A stretch of DNA of 45,151 bases from Sporisorium sorghi (GCA_023212695.1 JALCCG010000175.1:1-45151); one strand, 5' to 3'. Shown: positions 1 to 9,665, counted from the first letter of the stretch. Notes: generated from the letters alone by a model not told the origin. Program-made: numbers and translations.

Positions 1-197
1 CCCCTCCGGTATCCAGTATTTGAGTTCATTGTAACATGTCCTCTTTTTTCACTGTCTACCATGAGGGGATAATACCACCAGGTCTTTGGAGGTGCCCTTT
101 GTTCTGAATGAGGTAAATTATTTATAGCATTAAGGTCGAAAACAAAACTCATATGGTCAGTTTTTGATCACGAATTGTACATTTAGTAATAATATAG

Positions 198-1568
198 CTA
201 GTAACGGAGACTCGGGATCAGATTTAGTAATTGGTCTAACGTACGATTACGTTCTGAATCATTAATAAAAGTCTGAAATAATGAAGAGACTTCAAAATAT
301 AAAGAATTTGATTCAGGCTCTCTTAGTTTTGCGAGTTCGAATAAGATCATGGCCTTTTCTTTAACCATTGATTGATCCAAGTAATTTAATGCAGTTGAAA
401 GAGCATGTTCCATCTCAATAGGTTGTTTGGTCATTTTGTAAAAGATAGATGCAAGCCAATAAGTCTTATAATTTATTCTAGCAGGCATTTTATCTACGGT
501 TTCTATACAAAAATCAATATATCTCCCTATATGATCGAATTGATTTTGTTCAAGCATAAGCTCAATCCAAGTATGTAAGTAATCAATTTGCACTACAGAA
601 TCACTGTTTAAGACGGACAAGTAATCTAATTCGAAAAACGTCCTTACTAAAGCATATTTATGGGGGTCAATTCGGTACAATGTATAAAAGCATTTATACA
701 TGTTACCAATAGAAGTAATATCTTTTATCTTTTGATAAAACCCTAATGCTTCTGAAATATAAGAAATTGCTTCCTCAGTGTCCTCTTGTATCATATACAA
801 AATACCAAGAGAAAACCGAATTTCTGTCAAATAAACTGTATTATCGTGAGAAAGAATTTCAGCATTTTTTCCATGCATTATAGCTATGTCAGTATAGCCA
901 ACAAGCCCATATAGTAACGACATGTTGTAATATGTATTAGATCGCTGCTCTGCAGATAAGTTCTTGTCGCTAAACATGAGTGCTCGTTTTGTATAAAGTA
1001 AAGCATCTGTTATATGGTGCTTTTTAAACGAATTACATGCAAGGGCATTGAGTGCTCTCACTTTATAGTGGTTCAATAAAGTATGATGGCCATTCATGTT
1101 AGAAATAAACGAAAAGGTCTGCATTGCTTTGTCGCTTTCCCCACTAGAAATATGAAGTTCAGCTTCGATAAATAGAAGTGCTGGTTGAAGCCATTTAGAT
1201 TCGGTAGAATTTAGTTTCTGTTTTAAAACATCAATGAGCTTAGGAGCTTCATTTAATAAACCAGCTGCAATAAATTGAAGTATTAAATCAATATCTCCAT
1301 AATATTTTTCAATTGGTGGCTTTATTAAAGCATCGTCATTAAGAATATTGGAAATAGGAATATTCAGGGCATCTGCTATTGACTGTATATCATCTATCTG
1401 CATTTTTGAACGTTGTCCATTTTCTAAGTAGCTTATTTTTCCTGCAGATATTTTTACGTCTTGGGCTAACTTTGAGATACTAAATCCTGCTTTGTTTCTC
1501 TCGAAACGTAGATTTACACCTACTTTAATTGGGTCGAAGTCTTGAAGATCATTCGTGAATTTGTCCAC
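198..1568 (-). CDS. XRE-family HTH regulator with TPR repeats (RRNPP type)
   Basis: Probable cytoplasmic transcription regulator of 456 residues. Residues about 16-75 form an XRE-type helix-turn-helix (FSISKLAQDVKIS, then SYLENGQR), followed by about 370 residues of TPR-like helical repeats. This is the layout of PlcR/Rgg/PrgX/AimR-type regulators, in which the repeats usually bind a short secreted peptide. The start is GTG, with GAGGGG seven bases upstream. A promoter-like pair lies at 1622-1650. I see no obvious cognate peptide gene on either side, although the downstream flank is cut by the window edge. In plasmids and phages such proteins often control transfer or lysogeny; that role is inferred here. 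Confidence 0.8.
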   Translation of the reverse strand: MDKFTNDLQDFDPIKVGVNLRFERNKAGFSISKLAQDVKISAGKISYLENGQRSKMQIDDIQSIADALNIPISNILNDDALIKPPIEKYYGDIDLILQFIAAGLLNEAPKLIDVLKQKLNSTESKWLQPALLFIEAELHISSGESDKAMQTFSFISNMNGHHTLLNHYKVRALNALACNSFKKHHITDALLYTKRALMFSDKNLSAEQRSNTYYNMSLLYGLVGYTDIAIMHGKNAEILSHDNTVYLTEIRFSLGILYMIQEDTEEAISYISEALGFYQKIKDITSIGNMYKCFYTLYRIDPHKYALVRTFFELDYLSVLNSDSVVQIDYLHTWIELMLEQNQFDHIGRYIDFCIETVDKMPARINYKTYWLASIFYKMTKQPIEMEHALSTALNYLDQSMVKEKAMILFELAKLREPESNSLYFEVSSLFQTFINDSERNRTLDQLLNLIPSLRY

Positions 1569-1621
1569 AACGTTTCCCCTCTAAAAAAAAATTCCAACAG
1601 GACTTTGGCCCTATTAGAATT

Positions 1622-1650
1622 ATTATAAACGAATCGTATGTTTTTAAGAA
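1622..1650 (-). promoter_or_regulatory. Putative sigma-A-like promoter of the XRE/TPR regulator
   Basis: On the minus strand TATAAT (1622-1627) is preceded after 17 bases by TTCTTA (1645-1650), a weak -35. It lies about 55 bases upstream of the GTG start. The rest of 1569-1918 is AT-rich and I see no gene in it. Confidence 0.4.
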
Positions 1651-1918
1651 GAACCCTAAGTTATGGTTTAATAGAAAATATTAATCAAGACTTTACAGTT
1701 TCTCTCCTTTTTGCCCAAAAAAGAATAAGGTTAAAAATCATTATAAGAACAAAAAGAAGAGAATGTTCTGAATCCACTTATTGTATCTTTTAAAATACTG
1801 TGATGCTATTTGATACACTGTCTGACTATCACATCTACCAAGTTTCTATATTTCTTGAGGTAATAAATCCCTTCCCTGTTTCACTATCTTGATAGTAATG
1901 AAAGTTAAGAGACTCTTC

Positions 1919-2266
1919 CTACTCTGACTCGATACAAAGCTGTACGAATTGTTGCTGAAGTAACTCTTGCATACGAGAGGATGAGAGGCCGAGTTCCTCT
2001 CGTGCCTGTGCAGCAGCAAAAGGATGAATTTTTGAACCCACTGTTGTTTTATAAAAATTCAATGCTTGTTTGGCTTTTTTTCTTGCCGGCATACTCATGC
2101 TGATACTTGCTCTACAAAGTAAGCTTAGTTCAGCAATAGCAGTGGCTGTCTCCTCTTTAGATAATTTGTTCCATATGATATATTCCTGGCGATCCTCTAT
2201 TCCGGCTATTTTCACCTTATCTTGAATTTGTGGATATGGAGAAAGATCAATTGCTTTCTTCATCAT
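1919..2266 (-). CDS. Hypothetical protein downstream of the topoisomerase-FtsK gene
   Basis: 115 residues, mostly helical and charged, with no family I recognise. The second half has a run of small and basic residues (SMSMPARKKAKQ) and an all-helical C-terminus (EELGLSSSRMQELLQQQ) that could be a small DNA-binding or coiled segment, but no clear helix-turn-helix. AGGAGG lies four bases before the first of two adjacent ATG codons. It follows the topoisomerase-FtsK gene on the same strand after 140 bases and is probably cotranscribed with it. Confidence 0.65.
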   Translation of the reverse strand: MMKKAIDLSPYPQIQDKVKIAGIEDRQEYIIWNKLSKEETATAIAELSLLCRASISMSMPARKKAKQALNFYKTTVGSKIHPFAAAQAREELGLSSSRMQELLQQQFVQLCIESE

Positions 2267-2406
2267 CTTGCCTCCTTTATATGACCTGAACTGTGGAATT
2301 AATAGAACAAACCTCAGTAATTATGTGGGATCGTGGTTGTTCTTCTTCATTATCTTTGAAGACTTACTGGTCACGCAAATTCAAATGAAGTTATTTAATC
2401 ATTTCT

Positions 2407-5400
2407 TCATCTATACTTTTGTTTGATATAGTTTACAACTTTCTCAATTTCTTCGTCACTGACATAGGCAGAGACTAGACGTTGCTTAGAGCCGCCATTT
2501 GGTTTGAAGAACATATCCCCTTTACCAAGTAAATCCTCCGCACCAGACTCATCCAGGATGACAAGTGAGTCATTGCCTGCTGCAACAGCAAAAGCAATTC
2601 TTACCGGAAGGTTACTTTTGATATTAGGTGAAAGGAATTGTTTGGTTGGTCGTTGTGTAGCCACTACCATATGAATTCCGGATGCGCGTGCAAGTTGGGA
2701 TAGGCGCTGGATAAAATGCTCAACGTCTCCTGCAGCTGTCATCATGAGATCAGCAAGTTCATCTATGATAAGGACGATATAAGGCATCTTTTTAGCATAT
2801 GGATCCCGCTTCAATAATTGCTCATTATAAGCTTGAATGTTTCTGACTCCTGCTTTTTGGAACAGGTCATATCTTTTGTCCATCTCGTCGGTTAATTTGT
2901 TCAAAGCCCTGACTGCTTGTTGTGGATCGGTAATAATCGGTGTAAATAAGTGAGGGAGTCCGGAATAGACTATAAGTTCAACGCGCTTAGGATCTATCAT
3001 GACAAACTTAAGTTCGTCCGGATCCAATCCGTAAAGCAAACTTACTATTAAAGAGTTTATCCCAACAGACTTGCCTGATCCCGTAGTCCCAGCAATTAGC
3101 ACATGTGGCATATCTGCTAAATCGGCTATAACCGGCTTCCCTACCATATCGACGCCGATTGGGAAGCTAAGAGCATTACGTTTAATTAAAAAATCCCGAT
3201 TTTCAAGCATACTTCTAAGGTTTACTACATACGGATTTTTGTTTGGTACTTCAATCCCTACTAAATTAGTGCCTGGAATAGGAGAGTACAGTGTTATTTT
3301 TTCTGCCTGAAGAGCTGCTTTTAAGTTATCCAAGTAACGCCTATAGTTGGAGATGTTGATTTTTAGTGTTTCTGGTAGTAGCTCATAACGAATCACTTTG
3401 GGGCCATATGAAACATTTTTTACTTTTGCAGGCATTTTAATTACTGCTGTTACATTCTCTATCCATTCAATTTCCTCCTTATTTCCTTCAACTGGTTGCT
3501 GATTGGACTGAACTCTAAGCAACGAGGTTGGCAGCTTGAGCGTTTTTGGTTCAGGTCGTTTAAACTCAATTTCCCCACCTTCTTTCAAAACCAGAGCGGC
3601 ATTGAAATATTCCTCAGAGTTTCTCCGCTTGAACCCTTCCTTTATGATGGTTTCACCCTTGTTCAAAAGAGCTTGAATATCTTCCTTAGAAATCTCCACT
3701 CCTAGAATCATCTTACTGATTGTAAACTTACACTGGGTGTCTTTATAAGCGCTACATCCATAGAATTTACCCTTATCAACAACAAGAGCTGTATGGCATT
3801 TTGGACAGTGACCTAGATCATGCATATTTAATGATGGGCGCTGATAACCAGGTGTTTCACGTTGTTCAGGGCCATTATTATTCTCGCCACTCATCTGTAA
3901 TGGTACTCTATTTTCATGTCCAGTGTTATAATTGGTAACTCTCGTTTCTTCCTGCATATGCAGCTTGTTGTCTTGAATGCCAGCTGAAGGAGGATATGCC
4001 CCTCTATGATCTTCATTTAGATTAGCCAAAGGTGATACAGAAGGAGTTGTTTTTTGAGATGCGACATCATCTACTCTTTTTTCAGCTTGTCCTTGTTCAT
4101 ACATCGCAGGCTTTCGGCTAAGCTGGGGAAATATATTTTGATCTTGTTCGAAATTTGAACTGTTTTCTCGATGCTGGGTTTGATTCTGGTTATTCACAGC
4201 GCCAGAAGGTGCTTGACTCTCTAATGCTCTTGCGTTGCTTGGAAATCGTTTTTGAAACTCTCTACTATCAATAAGAATCTGTCTTGGCTCAGATCCTCTG
4301 TATGGTCCGATAATCCCTTCTTGTTCCATTCGATCAATGAGCTTAGCACATTCGGTATATCCGCGCATTATTCGACGCTGCAGGATTGAAACCGATGCTT
4401 GCTTTGCCCGTAGTACTTCCCAGATTGCTCTAGGATACAACTCGTCATCTAGTTGAATGAAAGCCTGTGTTGATGGTATCGGAGTTGTATTTGGTTGTTG
4501 TATTGCTGATTTCTTATCTTGTGTAGTTGGCCGAGTTTGGGCGTGCACGGATTCCCTAGCCGTCATAGGAGAACTTTTCTCTATGGAAGACCGCGATCCG
4601 ATCGTTGTTTTTGCACGGTCTAGTTGCTGCTGGGATGTAGGATGTGCTGGCGTTGCATTGGGAGCTTGTATGCCCATGTGCTGAACAGATATATACCCTT
4701 CTTGAACCAATTGAAGCGTCAATTTCTTAGCTTCTTCTATAAAGTCCGTATGCTTCTTGGTACCCGCTCCAACTTCCCGAAGTTTCATCTCCCATTGGCC
4801 AGTCATTTCAGCACTGGCAAGTATTGATGCTCCAATAGCTTGTATTAATGTTCTTCCTTTGGAAGTGGTATAGACCATATTTTTTTTGATTTCAATGTAT
4901 TTCTGTTCCTTTAATCGACCAATCATGCCGGAGCGGGTCGCCTCGGTACCAAGACCATCAGTACTTTGTAAAATTTTTTCTAGTTCCTGATTCTCCAGAC
5001 TTTTCCCAGCACCTTTCATAAGAGCAATTAAGTCGCCCTCTGTATACCGTTTGGGTGGTTTAGTTTTTCCTTCCTTAGAAGTTACAGAAGCGGCAACACC
5101 TTGTTCACCGATCGATAATACAGGAAGTGCCTGCTCAACAGGTTCAAGTTCATTCTCTTCATTCTCCCCGTGTGGGTATAGCACGCGCCGCCATCCTTCT
5201 TGAACGGTCACTTTCCCTTTTGAAATAAATGAAAATTTAGCATCTACATACGTAATGATCGTTGTGTGATCGAAGATTGCTTTGTTATAGTGAGCTGCAA
5301 TTAAGGATCGAGCAATCAAATCATATACATTTCGCTCACGATCATCGAGATCCGATAAGTTTGGAACATTCTCAGTTGGAATAATGGCATAATGGTCCGA

Positions 5401-6522
5401 TACTTTCTCCGGATTCACATACCTTTTATTCCCGATTAAGCTCTGGAGGGGTGCAGGTAAAATGGATCCATAAGGATGTAGTGCTCTCAGTTTTTCAAGA
5501 ATAGATGGAAATGTTATTGCTTCATCTTCCGTTACATATTGAGAATCTGATCTAGGATAACTTACAATCCCTCTCTCATAGAGCCCTTGAACAATTTTGA
5601 GGACATCCTGGGGAGAGTACCGGTATCTTTTGTTAACCAGAGTTTGTAACGAAGACAGGTTATGCAGTAGCGGAGGATTATACTGCTTTTGTTCTTTTTT
5701 GATATCACGAATATCCACCACTTTCCCTTGACATGCCTGGACAAGATCTAGGGAAAGCTTTTGAACTGGTAGATTCACCATAGCATCTTTATACCACTGG
5801 CCTTGATATCGTTTTCCATTCACCTCAAAATCCGCAATGACTTGCCAAAAGGGTTTTGATACAAAGCTCTCTATGGCTATTTCTCTCTCCACAATAAGTG
5901 AAAGAAGCGGTGTTTGTACACGTCCTGTAGAAAAGCTACCTTCAGATACGGATCCTTTACTTTTGAGTAAAATCGTATATAAGCGGGAGGTGTTCATCCC
6001 CACTAGCCAATCAGCACAGGATCTACTGTAAGCCTCATAATAGAGATTTTTCTTCGAGGATTCAGGAAGCAAGTTGTGAAATGCATGTTCAACTGCTGTC
6101 TTCGCTAATGATGATGTCCAAAGGCGTTTAACAGGCTTCTTATTGCCTGCTTGCCGCAGAATCAATCCAGCAATAAGTTCCCCTTCTCTACCGGGGTCAG
6201 TAGCAATAATCACTTCCGATACTTTCGGATCTGTTACAAATCTTTTGATAATGCTAAATAATCCGGCTTTTGAACGGTCAACTCTATGTTTGAATTGATT
6301 CGGAATAATAGGAAGATCATGGAGATTCCATTTTTCATATTTTGAGTCATATTCCTCAGGTTCGGCTAAGCCAATTAAGTGGCCGGATGCCCACACGATT
6401 ACGCCGCCCTTAGGAAAGACTGAACATGGTTTTAATTCAATATATCCTTGAGCACTTTTATGTGGGAAAGGTTTCGCTAATTCTTCTGCCTGTATCTTTT
6501 TTTCTGCGAGCACGACCTTCAC
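2407..6522 (-). CDS. DNA topoisomerase III (type IA) fused to FtsK/SpoIIIE translocase
   Basis: A 1371-residue fusion of two complete DNA motors. Residues 1-600 are a type IA topoisomerase of the TopB kind: Toprim with Glu7 and ATDPGREGE (107-115), catalytic Tyr322 in SYPRSDS, and GLGTEATRSGMIGRLKE near 523-538. Residues 690-752 match the FtsK gamma winged helix (DELYPRAIWEVL, then SVSILQRR, then MEQEGIIGP). A low-complexity linker leads to a four-Cys zinc ribbon (Cys906, 909, 923, 931) and a topoisomerase C-terminal repeat (EISKEDIQALL). Residues 1020-1371 are an FtsK motor with Walker A AGTTGSGKS (1144-1152) and Walker B LIIDE (1251-1255). The gamma module is thus upstream of the motor, not at the C-terminus. 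The GTG at 6522 is preferred because AGGAGG sits eight bases before it; a longer form would read through the leader. Likely role: translocation coupled to decatenation of the element's DNA. Confidence 0.93.
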   Translation of the reverse strand: MKVVLAEKKIQAEELAKPFPHKSAQGYIELKPCSVFPKGGVIVWASGHLIGLAEPEEYDSKYEKWNLHDLPIIPNQFKHRVDRSKAGLFSIIKRFVTDPKVSEVIIATDPGREGELIAGLILRQAGNKKPVKRLWTSSLAKTAVEHAFHNLLPESSKKNLYYEAYSRSCADWLVGMNTSRLYTILLKSKGSVSEGSFSTGRVQTPLLSLIVEREIAIESFVSKPFWQVIADFEVNGKRYQGQWYKDAMVNLPVQKLSLDLVQACQGKVVDIRDIKKEQKQYNPPLLHNLSSLQTLVNKRYRYSPQDVLKIVQGLYERGIVSYPRSDSQYVTEDEAITFPSILEKLRALHPYGSILPAPLQSLIGNKRYVNPEKVSDHYAIIPTENVPNLSDLDDRERNVYDLIARSLIAAHYNKAIFDHTTIITYVDAKFSFISKGKVTVQEGWRRVLYPHGENEENELEPVEQALPVLSIGEQGVAASVTSKEGKTKPPKRYTEGDLIALMKGAGKSLENQELEKILQSTDGLGTEATRSGMIGRLKEQKYIEIKKNMVYTTSKGRTLIQAIGASILASAEMTGQWEMKLREVGAGTKKHTDFIEEAKKLTLQLVQEGYISVQHMGIQAPNATPAHPTSQQQLDRAKTTIGSRSSIEKSSPMTARESVHAQTRPTTQDKKSAIQQPNTTPIPSTQAFIQLDDELYPRAIWEVLRAKQASVSILQRRIMRGYTECAKLIDRMEQEGIIGPYRGSEPRQILIDSREFQKRFPSNARALESQAPSGAVNNQNQTQHRENSSNFEQDQNIFPQLSRKPAMYEQGQAEKRVDDVASQKTTPSVSPLANLNEDHRGAYPPSAGIQDNKLHMQEETRVTNYNTGHENRVPLQMSGENNNGPEQRETPGYQRPSLNMHDLGHCPKCHTALVVDKGKFYGCSAYKDTQCKFTISKMILGVEISKEDIQALLNKGETIIKEGFKRRNSEEYFNAALVLKEGGEIEFKRPEPKTLKLPTSLLRVQSNQQPVEGNKEEIEWIENVTAVIKMPAKVKNVSYGPKVIRYELLPETLKINISNYRRYLDNLKAALQAEKITLYSPIPGTNLVGIEVPNKNPYVVNLRSMLENRDFLIKRNALSFPIGVDMVGKPVIADLADMPHVLIAGTTGSGKSVGINSLIVSLLYGLDPDELKFVMIDPKRVELIVYSGLPHLFTPIITDPQQAVRALNKLTDEMDKRYDLFQKAGVRNIQAYNEQLLKRDPYAKKMPYIVLIIDELADLMMTAAGDVEHFIQRLSQLARASGIHMVVATQRPTKQFLSPNIKSNLPVRIAFAVAAGNDSLVILDESGAEDLLGKGDMFFKPNGGSKQRLVSAYVSDEEIEKVVNYIKQKYR

Positions 6523-6556
6523 ATGATTGACCTCCTTATTTAAATAGAAAAACAAC

Positions 6557-6600
6557 AAAAAAAAGCACAGCTCTCCCGTAATGATGGGAAAGAGTGCTTC
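6557..6600 (-). terminator. Leader attenuator-like hairpin before the topoisomerase-FtsK gene
   Basis: On the minus strand AAGCAC/GTGCTT arms (6594-6599 with 6563-6568), plus inner AGAG/CTCT and CCC/GGG pairs, form an imperfect stem followed directly by a run of eight T. This is the form of an intrinsic terminator, but it lies after the promoter and about 25 bases before the AGGAGG of the gene, so read-through is required for expression. It shares its outer arms with hairpins at 36989, 40340 and 44093. Confidence 0.7.
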
Positions 6601-6628
6601 TCTTATTAGGGTTATGTGATTTGTAACT

Positions 6629-6634
6629 ATTATA
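6629..6634 (-). promoter_or_regulatory. Putative -10 box for the topoisomerase-FtsK leader
   Basis: TTGATATAAT is read on the minus strand with TATAAT at 6629-6634. No convincing -35 is visible. Transcription from here would give about 22-25 nt before the hairpin at 6557-6600. The same TTGATATAAT string occurs in the HD-GYP promoter. Confidence 0.5.
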
Positions 6635-6771
6635 TCAAATAAAATGGATAAATGGCACCGTAAATGAAAAGACTCCGTCAGAAACGCTAATTTCTCATCA
6701 ATCAGTTTAAGATGTATCTTGCTCTTTCATAGCCTTTCTAATCAATCTACAAAAGCAGATCAATACCAGTG

Positions 6772-6797
6772 AAAAAAGCCGCATAAAGTGCGGCTTC
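6772..6797 (-). terminator. Intrinsic terminator of the DUF4365 gene
   Basis: On the minus strand a seven-pair stem (AAGCCGC with GCGGCTT around a seven-base loop) is followed by six T. It begins 18 bases after the stop codon of the DUF4365-like gene. Confidence 0.85.
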
Positions 6798-6814
6798 AGT
6801 GTTTATATGTTCAT

Positions 6815-8362
6815 CTACTTCGACAAGTCTTCTTCATTGTTAAATTCAATTCCGAAACTAAAAGGATTTTGTATGGTCCCGGGTTGCTTGTTCATAAAAT
6901 AAGCTAATGCGATATCTTCTGTTACCAGAAGAGCTGGTTCCACTAAACTAGTGTTTTCTACTGGTAAACAAGATTTAATCACTGGATTTCTCGTCGATTT
7001 AATACCTAGTATGCGATCAGGATTTTTTTCATCATAAAACAATTCACTGTCGAATTGTATTGTCGCGATGTATTGACCTTCAGGCAAACTAATAAGAAAG
7101 GGACATTTTATTTTGGATTGCATCAATTTCAAATCGGAAGTGTCTTCAGATCCAAGAATAAACCCAATGAAAGAGTCTTTTTGGTCTAGCAACAGGCTCT
7201 TGATGAACATGTAAGTCAATACTGTGTACATATTATTAAGTTCATTCAATTGAACATGAGGTTCCAATGAAAGTGAGTCATATATTTCAGGAAGATATCT
7301 GACAATGCCCGCTATGCGAAGAAGTTCTGGCCAGGTTTCAACAGGTATCCCATCAATAGTATCTCCCTCTTGAATTACTCTTAGTAGATTGATGAGTTCA
7401 GGATATTCAAACAAATTATCAGTATCCTTCGCAGTAAAAATCACCTCAGTAAAATGATAATATTGATTGTCTTGTCCCTTCCTTTTTCGCGATAACGTCA
7501 AGCTCATACCACTCGGATGATAGTATGATTTCTCATCTCCGAATCCCCTGATTTCGAAAATACAGGTGGCGATTTTTTTGCCGTTGCGTTTTAATTGCAA
7601 CCGGCGCATATCATAGTGTAAAGGAGCTATAAGAGAAGTAAGGTCAGCTATATCGTTCAGCTGCTCCGAAACATTTTTGAATGCTCCCAGGGGTAAGGAC
7701 AGTTTATTGATATCTTGTGCAAGAAAGGATTCTCGCACAATTGGAAATAATTTATGGGTTTTGTCAAAGAGATCTTCTGCTTCGTTTGCTTCCACAATGG
7801 CAACACTACCATCTTCCGTTTGATGGATTTCTAGTTTTACTTCTCCAATTAGTTTTTGAAGCCCTAACCGTGCTTTCAGCAAGCCCAATTTGTTTTGATA
7901 CGATCTTTTTTTAACAATTGATAATTGTTCGATAAAATGATCTGGATCTTTGCTCATTTTTGATGGGTCTAGCCGAAAGGTTTTTTTATTGGTAATTAAA
8001 CGTTGATGAAACTCGACAAGTAACTCTTTGTCAAAAAAACGATGATAAACATCTTCTTTATTGACATCAACCAAAATAAATACAAGTGGCTGAGCTGATT
8101 TCAGTGTGAATTCCATATCGGATTTTTCTAACCTGGCATACGGTTTCTGAAGTTCAGAACTTTTCACGTTAACCAAGAGAAATTCAGGAAGCATTGGCCG
8201 GACACTTCCTATCGGATTACCTCCTATCTGGCAAGAAAAATCTATACCGTAGTCGGACTCAAGCTTATTTGGAGTTAACTTAAGTGTACGCTGTGAATAG
8301 AGCCTATAAATGGTTTCTCCGAGCTCACCAATTTCCTGGCTTCTATTTTTATATTTGGTCAT
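6815..8362 (-). CDS. DUF4365-like (PD-(D/E)xK nuclease-fold) protein
   Basis: 515 residues. The first 160 or so resemble DUF4365: IGELGE near 11-16, DYGIDF near 38-43 and the strand FLLVNVKSS at 61-69, followed by a strand LVFILVDV. This fits a PD-(D/E)xK-like core, with Asn where the family often has Gln (VNVK rather than VQVK). The remaining 350 residues are of unknown fold. DUF4365 proteins are often found in anti-phage islands; a defence role is inferred from that and from the QueC-like neighbour. The start at 8362 is chosen because GGAGG lies five bases upstream. It is transcribed away from the QueC-like gene across a 574-base gap and ends at its own terminator. Confidence 0.6.
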   Translation of the reverse strand: MTKYKNRSQEIGELGETIYRLYSQRTLKLTPNKLESDYGIDFSCQIGGNPIGSVRPMLPEFLLVNVKSSELQKPYARLEKSDMEFTLKSAQPLVFILVDVNKEDVYHRFFDKELLVEFHQRLITNKKTFRLDPSKMSKDPDHFIEQLSIVKKRSYQNKLGLLKARLGLQKLIGEVKLEIHQTEDGSVAIVEANEAEDLFDKTHKLFPIVRESFLAQDINKLSLPLGAFKNVSEQLNDIADLTSLIAPLHYDMRRLQLKRNGKKIATCIFEIRGFGDEKSYYHPSGMSLTLSRKRKGQDNQYYHFTEVIFTAKDTDNLFEYPELINLLRVIQEGDTIDGIPVETWPELLRIAGIVRYLPEIYDSLSLEPHVQLNELNNMYTVLTYMFIKSLLLDQKDSFIGFILGSEDTSDLKLMQSKIKCPFLISLPEGQYIATIQFDSELFYDEKNPDRILGIKSTRNPVIKSCLPVENTSLVEPALLVTEDIALAYFMNKQPGTIQNPFSFGIEFNNEEDLSK

Positions 8363-8936
8363 TTTCTCCTCCACAACAATAAATTCATATGTTCGATAAT
8401 GGAATAACATATATAGCCGGTTTATATAAATTATATATTATGAACTATATCCTTTATTTCTTATATTAACAACGCTAGTACATATCCATATACTTAATAT
8501 CTACGATCTTCACCCCTACTGACAATGAGGTCTTAATCCTAAATTTTATATAGATGAAGCTTGGTTCCTCCAATGCATTCTACTCTCGCGCTAGATATTA
8601 TATATAGCAAAACCGACCTATTCAGTTTGTTGACTCATTTTCTCCCTACACACCTTGAAATAGACGGCAGGGAAAATCGGTTTCCGACCTTCCTTTACCC
8701 CCAATGTGAAATGAACTCAAAAAGAACATCTCATAGATAAATAAGTTCTTAAAGTCTCAGCATGTACTGTTCAATGACCAAAGCACACATCAATAATTTG
8801 GGGGGCCATATTAAACTCAAATGGAACGTGATGCGTATGCCTCAAATAATGTATTTTTCTCATTACATCCGTTTAATTTGCATGAATAATAATTCAAAAA
8901 TTTACTCATATTAAGAAAAAAATGGAGTGATGTATC
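8363..8936. other. Intergenic region between divergent DUF4365 and QueC-like genes
   Basis: 574 bases, strongly AT-rich near both genes. It should hold both promoters, but I could not identify a convincing -35/-10 pair. A short hairpin (TCGG, TTT, CCGA) lies near 8676. I do not see a preQ1 riboswitch pattern before the QueC-like gene. One 22-codon frame near 8821 lacks a well-placed ribosome binding site and was not called. Confidence 0.5.
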
Positions 8937-9566
8937 ATGAAGAAAAAGGCAATTGTGATGGTATCAGGAGGACCTGATTCCTCTACGCTTTTGTACCATT
9001 TAAAAACGGAGTTTGAACTTGTTCCTGTTTATTTTGACTATGGTCAGAATGCATCGGATTATGAAATAGTTGCTGCGAGGAAAATTTCTGAAGAATTAAA
9101 CCTTCATCTTGAGATAATTGATATCTCCTCCCTGAGAAGAACCTTTTTAGGATTAAACAGACGAGATAATATATCACTATCCATTAATGGCAATTGTCCG
9201 GTTGCATTACTTTCAATTGCAGGACTTTATGCAACAGAACGAAATATAGACACACTTTTATTAGGTGTTCACAAAGAGGATTTTCCAGAAATAAAAAACA
9301 TAACCTCAACCTTAAACAAATATTCTGAAGTTTTAGAAGAATTCAATAACAAGCATGTTGAGGTATCTGCCCCTTTCATCACTAAAAAGAAGAAAGAGGT
9401 CTTTGAATTAGCAAAACAATTAAATGTTCCATTTGAGTTAACTCGTAGTTGCGAAAGAAATAGCTATATCCACTGTGGTGAGTGTAACCCGTGTAAAGAG
9501 AGGAAACATTCATTTCTTGAAGCTGAAATACAAGATCCAACTAAATATCTGGCACAACATTGTTAA
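8937..9566 (+). CDS. QueC-like 7-cyano-7-deazaguanine synthase family protein
   Basis: 209 residues, close to the usual QueC length. QueC converts 7-carboxy-7-deazaguanine to preQ0 using ATP and ammonia. The PP-loop SGGPDSS is at residues 10-16, and four zinc-type cysteines are at 172, 180, 183 and 186 (CGECNPC). The segment that is usually PGRN in QueC here reads NGNCPVALLSIAGLYA (85-100), so the substrate pocket may differ. No queD, queE or queF lies nearby, which argues against ordinary queuosine synthesis. QueC homologues also occur in defence systems (QatC of QatABCD; Cap9 of type IV CBASS), but no partners of those systems are here. ATGGAGTG precedes the ATG. A terminator follows at 9630. 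Confidence 0.8.
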   Translation: MKKKAIVMVSGGPDSSTLLYHLKTEFELVPVYFDYGQNASDYEIVAARKISEELNLHLEIIDISSLRRTFLGLNRRDNISLSINGNCPVALLSIAGLYATERNIDTLLLGVHKEDFPEIKNITSTLNKYSEVLEEFNNKHVEVSAPFITKKKKEVFELAKQLNVPFELTRSCERNSYIHCGECNPCKERKHSFLEAEIQDPTKYLAQHC

Positions 9567-9629
9567 CTTTCCACCTCTTAGCAGCGGGCGTTAATTTTAG
9601 GAAACTACCTACTTGTCTTTAGTAAAAAA

Positions 9630-9665
9630 GGCAGCATATAAAATGACTGCTGCCTCTTTCTTTTT
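9630..9665 (+). terminator. Intrinsic terminator of the QueC-like gene
   Basis: GGCAGCA pairs with TGCTGCC (9630-9636 with 9648-9654), followed by TCTTTCTTTTT. It lies 63 bases after the stop codon. Confidence 0.85.

Noticed and set aside
8363..8936. preQ1 riboswitch before the QueC-like gene
   Set aside because: I see no compact H-type pseudoknot pattern with an A-rich tail near the start codon; the idea came only from the gene's family.
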